From positions 1-15,482 of the forward strand of contig CAKRLN010000027.1 in assembly GCA_934359535.1 (NCBI GenBank): 15,482 bases of DNA, read 5' to 3'. This stretch comes from an uncultured Lachnospiraceae bacterium. GTDB lineage: Bacteria; Bacillota; Clostridia; Lachnospirales; Lachnospiraceae. The notes beneath the pieces are model-generated. The model saw only the letters and a program-made list of their open reading frames with translations. It searched no databases and was not told the origin of the DNA. Position 1 is the stretch's first letter. Each line of letters begins with the position of its first letter. This document shows, one piece after another, positions 9,072 to 15,482 of this stretch. A program made the position numbers and the translations under genes.

Positions 9072-11159
9072 ATGAAAAAAAGAAACAGAATCCTTGCGGT
9101 CTTTTTTGCTGCAGTTCTTGCAGTAACACCGCAGGCTATCGCATATGCAGGAGCAGCTTCGGATGGAAAAACGGATGCAGAGGCATCCTATGGGGAGAGC
9201 TTTACGAGCTGGAAGACCGATAGCTGGGAGAATGGATTGAGCAGTGACTGGACTCAGGTGGCAATGACACCGGGTGCAGATGAGACATCAGTGGATTTTG
9301 CATGGTACGCAAAGTCTGGTGATGAGACATCTTTGATCTATGGGCAGAAAGCAGATCTGAGTGATGGACAGAGTGTGGAGGTGACATCGGTTGACACTGG
9401 GCGCACAGATAAATCAGGAATTACTTATACAAGCAATAAAGCGGTTATTACCGGACTTGCAGCCGGAACAACCTACTATTATCAGGTAAAAGGAAAGGCA
9501 GTCCATTCCTTTACGACTGGAACAGCAGATCAGTTTTCGTTTGCGTTTGTAGGGGATCCACAGATCGGTTCATCGAATGAGATGAAGGGGCAGGCGACGG
9601 CGGAATTTTATAATGCACAGAGCAACGCGGTTGCGAATGACAGCTACAATTGGACGCAGACCTTAAATAAGATCCAGAATGCAGGAGCAGACTTTGTTGT
9701 GTCTGCCGGAGACCAGATCCAGACAACGGCAAAGAAGTCACCAGAAAAAGATAAGACAACAAGTGAGATTGAATACGCAGGATATCTTTCACCAGTGGCA
9801 CTTACTGCACTTCCGGTTGCAACAACGGTTGGAAATCACGATGCAGATAATGAGAATTACACATATCATTTTAACCTGCCAAACATGAGTAACCTTGGTG
9901 ACAATGGCAAGGTTGGCGGAGACTATTATTTTACGTACAACGGTGTGCTTTTTATGATGTTAAATACGCAGGATACCAACTCTGCGGAGCATATTGAATT
10001 CATTCAGAATACCGTTGAAAAAAATTCAGACTGTAAATGGAAGGTAGTTACACTTCATCAGGATATTTATGGTTCAGCAGAGCATTCAAATGAGCCGGAG
10101 ATCGTGAACTTAAGATATGCATTGACACCGGCATTTGAAAAATACGGTGTGGATGTTGTCCTGACCGGACATGATCATGCATATTCCAGAAGTAAATTCT
10201 TATCCGGAGACCAGGCAGTAAATCAGACCGAATACACGGATGATGAATTTGATGCAATGTTAAAAAAGGATGTTGATTACAGCGGAGAAGGAACCGTTAC
10301 AACAGCACAGGGAAACATTAAGGATGACACAACAGATGAACTGGAGAAGAGTTATCTTACCTATCTGAAGTCCATTATGGATGACAGCCGGATTACGGAG
10401 GATACCGAATACGCGGTAGATCCAAAGGGTATTTTATACCTGACAGCAGGAAGCTCTTCTGGAAGTAAGTATTATGACCTGGTAGCAAGGAAACAGTCTT
10501 ATATTGCAAACAGATGGCAGGAGGATGTTCCAACCTACTCGATGATTGATGTAACCGAGACAACCATGACGATCAATACCTATCGCACCGATAATGACAG
10601 TAATATTGACAACACGGTTACGATCGTAAAAACAGCAGATCAGTCAGAGCTTTCCGCTAAGGTAAAAGAAATTCAGAGTGAGATTGCAAATGGAACACTT
10701 GCAGAGAAGGATTATACAGAAAGCAGCTGGGCAGCCCTTCAGGATGAGCTTACTGCAGCACAGGCTTTGGATGAGAAGGCAACACAGTCCCAAATCAATC
10801 TTGCAGTGGAGAAGCTTGCAGCAGCAAGAAGCGGTTTAGAGAAAAAGCAGTCTGTGAATCCAGCTCCAAATCCGGGTTCAACAGAGGAAACAGATAAAAA
10901 GAATGAGTCGGGTCAAAATGAACAGCAGCCGGATAAAAACGGAGCAGGAGAACAGACGGAGGCAAAACAGACAGGAGCGGATACAAAGAATGGAAAGAAC
11001 AACGCTTCAGATACTACAAAAAATACGGTAACATCCACGGTAAAAACCGGAGATACCATGAATGCTGCGGGATGGACATTTGCATGCGTGGCAGGACTTG
11101 GAGCAATTGGAGCAGGAGTTATCCTTCGCAGAAAAAATGAGAAGAAAAGAGAACAGTAA
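9072..11159 (+). CDS. Secreted, wall-anchored calcineurin-like phosphoesterase
   Basis: About 695 residues. A signal peptide (MKKRNRILAVFFAAVLAV..., cleavage near AYAGA) is followed by a fibronectin-like N-terminal domain (~50-150) as in purple acid phosphatases. The metallophosphoesterase domain then shows the metal-binding motifs in order: GDPQ (161-164), AGDQIQ (212-217), GNHD (254-257), LHQD (328-331) and GHDHAY (366-371). The GDxxY tyrosine that gives purple acid phosphatases their colour is replaced by Gln (GDQIQ). A FIVAR-like three-helix repeat (~524-590) and a Pro/Asn/Lys-rich spacer lead to VKTGD (657-661), a hydrophobic segment and the tail RRKNEKKREQ, a sortase-type sorting signal variant. 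It should hydrolyse phosphoesters at the cell surface; the substrate is unknown. A YibE/F gene follows after 3 nt. Family and location are well supported; the exact substrate class is not. Confidence 0.85.
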   Translation: MKKRNRILAVFFAAVLAVTPQAIAYAGAASDGKTDAEASYGESFTSWKTDSWENGLSSDWTQVAMTPGADETSVDFAWYAKSGDETSLIYGQKADLSDGQSVEVTSVDTGRTDKSGITYTSNKAVITGLAAGTTYYYQVKGKAVHSFTTGTADQFSFAFVGDPQIGSSNEMKGQATAEFYNAQSNAVANDSYNWTQTLNKIQNAGADFVVSAGDQIQTTAKKSPEKDKTTSEIEYAGYLSPVALTALPVATTVGNHDADNENYTYHFNLPNMSNLGDNGKVGGDYYFTYNGVLFMMLNTQDTNSAEHIEFIQNTVEKNSDCKWKVVTLHQDIYGSAEHSNEPEIVNLRYALTPAFEKYGVDVVLTGHDHAYSRSKFLSGDQAVNQTEYTDDEFDAMLKKDVDYSGEGTVTTAQGNIKDDTTDELEKSYLTYLKSIMDDSRITEDTEYAVDPKGILYLTAGSSSGSKYYDLVARKQSYIANRWQEDVPTYSMIDVTETTMTINTYRTDNDSNIDNTVTIVKTADQSELSAKVKEIQSEIANGTLAEKDYTESSWAALQDELTAAQALDEKATQSQINLAVEKLAAARSGLEKKQSVNPAPNPGSTEETDKKNESGQNEQQPDKNGAGEQTEAKQTGADTKNGKNNASDTTKNTVTSTVKTGDTMNAAGWTFACVAGLGAIGAGVILRRKNEKKREQ

Positions 11160-11162
11160 TTT

Positions 11163-12284
11163 ATGACACGTTCGCAAAACAGAAAAAGGCTTTGTGCTGT
11201 GGTTCTTTGTGTTGCAGTGATCGTGATCTTTGGATTTTTTCTGAACCGGGTGGACAAGACCAAGCTTATGTCAACGGATGGAAGAAGCTTTGAAAAGGCG
11301 CGTGTTGTGGAAGTAACAGATGACAATTTATCTGAGGATGGAACAAGAGCAGGAAACCAGCAGGTAAAGGTTCTGATCCGGACTGGAAAGCATAGGGGAG
11401 AAATCCTGGATGCTTCCAGTTCATCTTCCTATCTGTATGGCGCACAGTGCAGGGAAGGGCTTAATGTGATCGTAATTATCAGCGAGTCAGATAATCTGAC
11501 AACGGTAAGTGTTTATAATTATGACAGAGGCATCCAGCTTTATGCGATCATAGGATTTTTCTTGATCATGCTTATTCTGATTGGCGGAATGAAAGGGTTT
11601 AAATCAGCAGTTGGACTTGTATTTACATTTTGCTGCATTATCTTTTTATTTCTTCCGTTGATCTATCGTGGAGTATCTCCTATTTGGGCTGCTGTAAGTA
11701 TGGTTGTATTAACTACGGTTGTAGTGATGTATCTGATCGATGGATTTACCGTAAAATCAAAATGTGCAATGGCAGGAACGATCGCAGGAGTTGCAATCGC
11801 GGCACTCTTTGCATGGATATTCGGAAAGATTACATACATATCCGGCTATAATGTGGATGATGTGGAGAGTCTTATTTATATTGGGCAGATGACGAACATC
11901 CGGGTTGGGGAGCTGATGTTTGCCGGAATTTTAATTTCGGCTCTGGGGGCAGTGATGGATGTTGCGATGTCAGTTGCAAGTACGATCAATGAGATCCATG
12001 AAAAAAATCCAGGCCTTGATAAAAAGGAGTTGTTTTGTTCCGGCATCCATGTAGGAAAGGATATGATGGGAACAATGTCGAATACGTTGATTCTTGCCTT
12101 TGCAGGTGGTTCCCTGAATACCTTTGTCTATATCTACAGCTACAATTATGAATATTATCAGGTATTAAATATGTATTCCATAGGCATTGAAATCATTCAG
12201 GGAATTGCGGCAACGCTTGGGGTGATTATGACAGTTCCCCTGGTGTCACTTATCACTGCCTATGCATTAAAAAGGAACCGCTGA
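11163..12284 (+). CDS. YibE/F family multi-pass membrane protein
   Basis: A 373-residue protein. One N-terminal membrane segment (~10-28) leads to an extracytoplasmic domain (~30-122) containing a small beta region (ARVVEVTDDN, QQVKVLIRTGKHRGE). About seven further membrane helices follow (~126-142, 148-167, 173-192, 200-222, 250-272, 303-325, 343-366). The block GGMKGFKSAVGLVF and the stretch AVMDVAMSVASTINEI are typical of the YibE/F family (COG5438). The family's biochemical role is not established; transport has been suggested only by topology. The start lies 3 nt after the phosphoesterase stop with only a weak AG-rich ribosome site, so translation is probably coupled. The two are likely one transcript ending at the terminator that overlaps this stop codon. 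Confidence 0.85.
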   Translation: MTRSQNRKRLCAVVLCVAVIVIFGFFLNRVDKTKLMSTDGRSFEKARVVEVTDDNLSEDGTRAGNQQVKVLIRTGKHRGEILDASSSSSYLYGAQCREGLNVIVIISESDNLTTVSVYNYDRGIQLYAIIGFFLIMLILIGGMKGFKSAVGLVFTFCCIIFLFLPLIYRGVSPIWAAVSMVVLTTVVVMYLIDGFTVKSKCAMAGTIAGVAIAALFAWIFGKITYISGYNVDDVESLIYIGQMTNIRVGELMFAGILISALGAVMDVAMSVASTINEIHEKNPGLDKKELFCSGIHVGKDMMGTMSNTLILAFAGGSLNTFVYIYSYNYEYYQVLNMYSIGIEIIQGIAATLGVIMTVPLVSLITAYALKRNR

Positions 12285-12303
12285 AAAAGGCGGTTCTTTT
12301 TTT
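12271..12303 (+). terminator. Intrinsic terminator after YibE/F gene
   Basis: GAACCGC (12275-12281) pairs with GCGGTTC (12290-12296) around an 8-nt loop, and flanking A-T and G-T pairs extend the stem to 11 bp. A run of seven T follows (12297-12303). The TGA stop of the YibE/F gene lies inside the loop. Confidence 0.88.
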
Positions 12304-12312
12304 GAGAATCAG

Positions 12313-12341
12313 TGGAACTATCCGTCCGGATTTGCTATAAT
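12313..12341 (+). promoter_or_regulatory. Promoter of the hydrogenase gene
   Basis: A consensus TATAAT (12336-12341) is preceded by TGC (12333-12335), giving an extended -10. A weak -35-like TGGAAC (12313-12318) lies 17 nt upstream. It sits between the YibE/F terminator and the hydrogenase gene, with transcription expected to begin near 12348 and leave an untranslated leader of about 98 nt. Confidence 0.75.
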
Positions 12342-12353
12342 GAACTCGTGGAT

Positions 12354-12373
12354 ATTGATAAAAATTTGTCAAT
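12354..12373 (+). promoter_or_regulatory. Palindrome, candidate Rex operator
   Basis: A 20-bp palindrome with outer half-sites ATTGA and TCAAT. Eight of ten pairs are Watson-Crick, one is T-G and one is a central A-A mismatch. The inner 18 bp, TTGATAAAAATTTGTCAA, agree with the clostridial Rex consensus TTGTTAA-N4-TTAACAA at 11 of 14 defined positions. It begins about 6 nt after the predicted transcription start of the hydrogenase gene, where a bound repressor would block RNA polymerase. Rex responds to NADH/NAD+ and is known to control fermentative and hydrogenase genes in Clostridia. The palindrome is seen; the Rex assignment is inference. Confidence 0.5.
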
Positions 12374-12374
12374 A

Positions 12375-12403
12375 AAAAACGAAACTAGTAAAATGTCGTT
12401 TTT
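12375..12403 (+). other. A/T hairpin in hydrogenase leader
   Basis: AAAAACGA (12375-12382) is the exact reverse complement of TCGTTTTT (12396-12403), with a 13-nt loop. The stem is weak (two G-C pairs) and ends in its own T-run, so it may be a feeble attenuator, an mRNA-stabilising fold or a chance structure. The rest of the leader to the AGGAGGG ribosome site (about 12430-12436) shows nothing else. Confidence 0.35.
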
Positions 12404-12445
12404 ACAACAAAAGAAGGTTTAGTAGCTCAAGGAGGGATTAGCACT

Positions 12446-13972
12446 ATGAGAGGTGTAGAAACAAGAATTCAGGAGATCCGCCGTCGGATTTTTAAAGAGG
12501 TTGCGGATCTGGCATATCATGCGGACGGGCATGTACATAAGCAGATGGAAGAGCTTCCATACAAGATCATTCCGGGAGAGAAGGGGAATTTCCGGAATGA
12601 TGTATTCTTAGAGCGTGCGATTGTTGGAGAGCGTGTAAGACTTGCAATGGGACTTCCAAACCGCGGTGCGTCAGAGCATGCGCCAATATCGGATGGGGTG
12701 TCTGAGGCAGACAAACCGGAGACCTATTATACTCCGCCGCTTATTAATGTCATTAAATTTGCATGCAATGCATGTCCTGAGAAGCGGGTACATGTGACAG
12801 ATGGATGTCAGGGGTGTCTTGCGCATCCGTGTGTGGAGGTCTGCCCGAAGGATGCCGTATCCATCGACCGTGTAACCGGAAGATCTACAATCGATCAGGA
12901 CAAGTGCATTAAGTGTGGCCGCTGTGCAAGTGTATGCTCTTACAATGCGATCATCGTACAGGAGCGTCCATGTGCCAAGGCATGCGGAATGGATGCTATT
13001 TCTTCGGATGAGCATGGCTGTGCAGATATTGACTATGATAAATGCGTATCCTGTGGACAGTGCCTCGTGAGCTGCCCATTTGGAGCGATTGCAGATAAAT
13101 CGCAGATCTTCCAGGTAATCCGTGCAATCCAGTCCGGAGAAAAGGTCTATGCAGCGGTTGCACCAGCATTTGTCGGACAGTTTGGACCAAAGGTTACACC
13201 GGAGAAGCTTCGCTCAGCGATGCGTGCGCTTGGCTTTGCAGATGTTGTTGAGGTTGCGATCGGAGCAGATCTTTGTGCAAAGCAGGAGGCAGAGGACTTC
13301 TTAAAGGAGGTTCCGGAGGAGCTTCCATTTATGGCAACGTCATGCTGCCCGGCATGGTCGATGATGGCAAAGAAGCTGTTCCCGGATCATGCGAAATGCA
13401 TTTCCATGGCGCTTACTCCAATGACGCTTACGGCAAGGCTGATTAAAAACCGCACTCCGGAGGCAAAGGTTGTGTTTATCGGACCATGTGCAGCAAAGAA
13501 GCTAGAAGCGATGCGTAAGGATGTAAGAAGTGATGTGGATTTCGTTCTGACCTTTGAGGAAATGGCGGGAATTTTCGAAGCGAGGTCTTTAAATCTTGAG
13601 GAGATGGAGGAAGATCCGGAGGGTGTCAATGATGTTTCTACGGATGGACGCAACTTTGCAGTTGCAGGCGGTGTTGCGCAGGCAGTTGTCGATGTGATTA
13701 AGCGTGATCATCCGGAAAGTGAGATCAAGGTTGCCAATGCAGAGGGCTTAAAGGACTGCCGGATGCTTCTTAAGATGGCAACGCTTGGTAAATATCCAGG
13801 ATATCTGTTAGAGGGAATGGCATGTCCAGGCGGATGTGTTGCAGGAGCCGGAACAATGCAGGCGATCAAGAAATCGCAGACCGCAGTGAACCTTTATGCG
13901 GCTAAGGCGAACCACAAGACGGCAAGTGAGACGGAGTATGTCAAAGAGCTTGATAAACTGACCGAGGAGTAA
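12446..13972 (+). CDS. Monomeric [FeFe] hydrogenase, group B type
   Basis: A 508-residue cytoplasmic iron-sulfur enzyme expected to reduce protons to H2 or oxidise H2. The N-terminal region (1-100) lacks the 2Fe-2S domain of group A enzymes. Cysteines at 107, 110, 121, 124, 129 and 133 precede two 4Fe-4S-type clusters of cysteines (C154-x2-C157-x2-C160-x3-C164 and C200-x2-C203-x2-C206-x3-C210). The H-cluster motifs follow: L1 TSCCPAW (298-304), with both the proton-relay and ligand cysteines; L2 GPCAAKK (346-352); L3 MACPGGC (458-464). GPC in place of MPC in L2 and the MACPGGC...GAG form of L3 point to group B (B1/B3). ATG 12446 is preceded by AGGAGGG at about 9 nt. It stands alone with its own promoter and a possible Rex site. 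No HydE/F/G maturases are in the window. Its redox partner, probably ferredoxin, is inferred. Confidence 0.92.
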   Translation: MRGVETRIQEIRRRIFKEVADLAYHADGHVHKQMEELPYKIIPGEKGNFRNDVFLERAIVGERVRLAMGLPNRGASEHAPISDGVSEADKPETYYTPPLINVIKFACNACPEKRVHVTDGCQGCLAHPCVEVCPKDAVSIDRVTGRSTIDQDKCIKCGRCASVCSYNAIIVQERPCAKACGMDAISSDEHGCADIDYDKCVSCGQCLVSCPFGAIADKSQIFQVIRAIQSGEKVYAAVAPAFVGQFGPKVTPEKLRSAMRALGFADVVEVAIGADLCAKQEAEDFLKEVPEELPFMATSCCPAWSMMAKKLFPDHAKCISMALTPMTLTARLIKNRTPEAKVVFIGPCAAKKLEAMRKDVRSDVDFVLTFEEMAGIFEARSLNLEEMEEDPEGVNDVSTDGRNFAVAGGVAQAVVDVIKRDHPESEIKVANAEGLKDCRMLLKMATLGKYPGYLLEGMACPGGCVAGAGTMQAIKKSQTAVNLYAAKANHKTASETEYVKELDKLTEE

Positions 13973-14014
13973 AGGGTAAAAACAATAGTATTTTAATGAA
14001 ATTAATAAAAGAGC

Positions 14015-14043
14015 TTGCATTTATAAGTAAAGAACGATATATT
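14015..14043 (+). promoter_or_regulatory. Promoter of riboswitch-symporter unit
   Basis: TTGCAT (14015-14020) and TATATT (14038-14043) are separated by 17 nt, placing the transcription start near 14050, just before the riboswitch. The 42 nt between the hydrogenase stop and this promoter hold no convincing terminator. Confidence 0.6.
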
Positions 14044-14060
14044 TATGATTAGAGCAATTT

Positions 14061-14240
14061 TCGAGATGAAGTTTGCAGGAAAACGACGCAAGTCTACCGA
14101 AGGAGTAACACTCTCAGGTGCCGGCTGTATCCGGTGCAACTGCAAATGGATCGACTCTCTGGAGACACCTGGATGAACCAGGGGCCGAAGGTGCAACACG
14201 CGTGATGGCGTAGGAATCTCTCAGGCAACAGGACAGAGAA
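14061..14240 (+). promoter_or_regulatory. Tandem glycine riboswitch
   Basis: Two glycine-binding aptamers lie in series. Aptamer 1 is closed by TTTGCAG (14072-14078) and CTGCAAA (14140-14146), with the conserved CCGAAGGAG (14097-14105) and CTCTCAGG (14111-14118). Aptamer 2 is closed by TCTCTG (14156-14161) and CAGAGA (14234-14239), with CCGAAGG (14185-14191), CTCTCAGG (14218-14225) and GGACAGAG (14231-14238). TCGA in the leader (14061-14064) can pair with TCGA in the linker (14151-14154), consistent with the leader-linker kink-turn known for this class. The motifs match the glycine class closely. It precedes an AGCS-type amino-acid symporter, so it should tune glycine/alanine uptake to intracellular glycine. 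Confidence 0.93.
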
Positions 14241-14299
14241 GATATCATTGTGTATGATATACAGAAGATATATCGGAATACTTATATGTGAATCTTCTT

Positions 14300-14334
14300 A
14301 TCCCATATATGCTTCATATATGGGATATTTTATT
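14300..14334 (+). terminator. Riboswitch expression-platform terminator
   Basis: ATCCCATATAT (14300-14310) is the perfect reverse complement of ATATATGGGAT (14316-14326) with loop GCTTC, followed by ATTTTATT. The upstream segment ATATATCGGA (14268-14277) copies nine of ten bases of the right arm and could pair with the left arm as an antiterminator. Whether glycine turns the gene on or off cannot be read from the sequence alone. Confidence 0.85.
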
Positions 14335-14482
14335 CGGAAATTCCTGAACAGAGGACAGCGTGCATTCTTCGTTTCCGGACCTTGAAAAATGCAGCCGGCA
14401 TGAGCCGGATTAAGACAACAATGGATAGCAGCAGAAGAAAGCAGGTATCCATTGAAAATGATGAGAGGCAGGAAAGAAACAA
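14335..14482 (+). other. Leader between terminator and symporter start
   Basis: A 148-nt untranslated stretch follows the terminator. It contains a small hairpin, CCGGC (14395-14399) with GCCGG (14404-14408), and no evident second promoter. The symporter ATG is preceded only by a modest AGGAAAG site. Confidence 0.4.
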
Positions 14483-15482
14483 ATGTGGAGTGCAGTGAAT
14501 GAATTTTTGGCGGCAGTGGATAACTTCGTCTGGGGCGTACCACTTATGGTACTGATTATGTGTGGAGGACTTCTCCTTACAGTGCGTCTCGGTCTGTTAC
14601 AGATTCGGAGACTTCCGCTGGCACTGAAGTGGATGGTAAAGAATGAGGAGGAAGCTGAGGGTGAGATCTCAAGCTTTGCAGCACTTTGTACGGCACTGAG
14701 TGCGACGATTGGTACCGGAAATATTGTCGGTGTGGCAACTGCTGTCGGTGCGGGTGGACCGGGAGCATTATTCTGGATGGTCATTGCAGCGTTTTTTGGA
14801 ATGGCAACAAAGTATTCCGAGGGACTTCTGGCAGTGAAATACCGCGTGGTTGCGGAGGATGGACACAGCCTTGGAGGACCATTCTACTATATTGAACGCG
14901 GCATGGGCGAGAAATGGAAATGGCTTGCGAAAGTGTTTGCATTTTTCGGGGTATGTGTTGGTCTGTTTGGTATTGGAACCTTCAGTCAGGTAAATGGTAT
15001 CTCAAGTGCGGTGAATGGCTTTTTTGATCCGAAGAATGAACACTGTGTTCAGATTCTTCCGTTCCTTGGGGAATATTCCTGGTCGGTTGTTATTGCATCC
15101 TTAATTCTTGCATTCTGTGTTGCAGCAGTTCTGATCGGCGGGGTAAAACGTATTGCCAGTGTCAGCCAGATTGTGGTTCCGTTTATGGCAGTGATCTATG
15201 TGGTATTTGTTGTGATTCTTGTGCTTTGCAATATCAAAGAGGTTCCGGGAGCATTTGCGGTAATTGTAAAGGCTGCATTTTCCCCGAAGGCAGTGACAGG
15301 TGGAGCAGTCGGAAGTATGATTGTTGCCATGCAAAAGGGTGTTGCGCGTGGTATTTTCTCCAATGAGGCAGGACTCGGAAGTGCGCCGATCGCAGCAGCA
15401 GCAGCCCAGACAAAGGAGCCGGTGCGTCAGGGACTTGTCAGCATGACCGGAACCTTTATTGATACGATCGTGATCTGTACAC
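14483..15482 (+). CDS. Alanine/glycine:cation symporter (AGCS), 3'-truncated
   Basis: The first 333 residues of a protein in a family usually about 450-480 residues long; it runs off the window end. AGCS proteins import alanine or glycine with Na+ or H+ through the cytoplasmic membrane. Family signatures are clear: ATIGTGNIVGVATA (74-87), GGPGALFWM, ATKYSEGLLAVKYR (108-121), GGPFYYIERG (131-140) and GVARGIFSNEAGLGS (286-300). Several membrane helices are visible (~18-36, 94-108, 148-166, 200-222, 230-250). Start ATG 14483 has a weak AGGAAAG site at about 6 nt; the upstream ATG at 14458 is in another frame. A tandem glycine riboswitch controls it, which favours glycine as substrate or co-substrate. 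Cation identity cannot be told. Confidence 0.93.
   Translation, partial: MWSAVNEFLAAVDNFVWGVPLMVLIMCGGLLLTVRLGLLQIRRLPLALKWMVKNEEEAEGEISSFAALCTALSATIGTGNIVGVATAVGAGGPGALFWMVIAAFFGMATKYSEGLLAVKYRVVAEDGHSLGGPFYYIERGMGEKWKWLAKVFAFFGVCVGLFGIGTFSQVNGISSAVNGFFDPKNEHCVQILPFLGEYSWSVVIASLILAFCVAAVLIGGVKRIASVSQIVVPFMAVIYVVFVVILVLCNIKEVPGAFAVIVKAAFSPKAVTGGAVGSMIVAMQKGVARGIFSNEAGLGSAPIAAAAAQTKEPVRQGLVSMTGTFIDTIVICT

Noticed and set aside
10913..11326. A 137-codon open frame on the minus strand across the phosphoesterase and YibE/F junction
   Set aside because: It is the antisense of two well-supported genes with signal and membrane motifs; its Ser/Phe/Pro-rich translation matches no family, and it has no good start signals.
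12671..13015. A 114-codon minus-strand open frame inside the hydrogenase gene
   Set aside because: It lies wholly opposite conserved cysteine motifs of the hydrogenase, which fully explain the sequence.
13984..14012. A/T-rich stretch after the hydrogenase gene as a terminator
   Set aside because: It contains short complementary A/T tracts but no G-C stem or proper loop, so it does not meet the form of an intrinsic terminator.
14421..14498. A 25-codon open frame (starting MDSSRRKQ) in the symporter leader that overlaps the symporter start
   Set aside because: There is no ribosome site before its ATG and no recognisable sequence; coding cannot be supported.

Overview
The window looks like chromosomal DNA from an anaerobic gut-type Clostridia, most likely Lachnospiraceae. 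This rests on the moderate GC, strong AGGAGG-type ribosome binding sites, a group B [FeFe] hydrogenase, a VKTGD-type surface anchor, a YibE/F protein and a glycine riboswitch ahead of an amino-acid symporter. Family names are from recognition of motifs; no search was run. All genes lie on the + strand.

Positions 1-8945 form one tight gene series for a type IV pilus-like (type II secretion-like) system. It holds a 5'-truncated PilV/GspI-like pseudopilin, a very large PilX/GspK-like protein whose pilin helix lacks Glu5, a GspH/FimT-like pseudopilin, a PilW/GspJ-like pseudopilin and a giant (~1498 aa) exported DUF5057-type protein. Gaps are 2-32 nt. The set resembles the minor-pilin tip complex (H-I-J-K) of type II secretion and type IV pili, with large extracellular modules added. 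No assembly ATPase, platform protein or prepilin peptidase lies in the window; they may sit upstream.

Positions 8946-12303 hold a second unit: a gap with a possible promoter overlapped by an inverted repeat, a secreted calcineurin-like phosphoesterase with a FIVAR-like repeat and a C-terminal wall anchor, and a multi-pass YibE/F membrane protein 3 nt downstream. A strong intrinsic terminator overlaps the YibE/F stop codon.

Positions 12304-13972 hold a single-gene unit. An extended -10 promoter is followed just past the predicted transcription start by a near-perfect 20-bp palindrome resembling the clostridial Rex (NADH/NAD+ sensor) operator. Next come an A/T hairpin and a ferredoxin-fused group B [FeFe] hydrogenase. 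This suggests redox-controlled H2 metabolism.

Positions 13973-15482 hold a promoter, a tandem glycine riboswitch with a terminator expression platform and a candidate antiterminator, a leader of about 148 nt, and the first 333 codons of an alanine/glycine:cation (AGCS) symporter that runs off the window. The layout implies glycine-controlled amino-acid uptake.

The least-described part is the pilin/DUF5057 series, which I would examine first.
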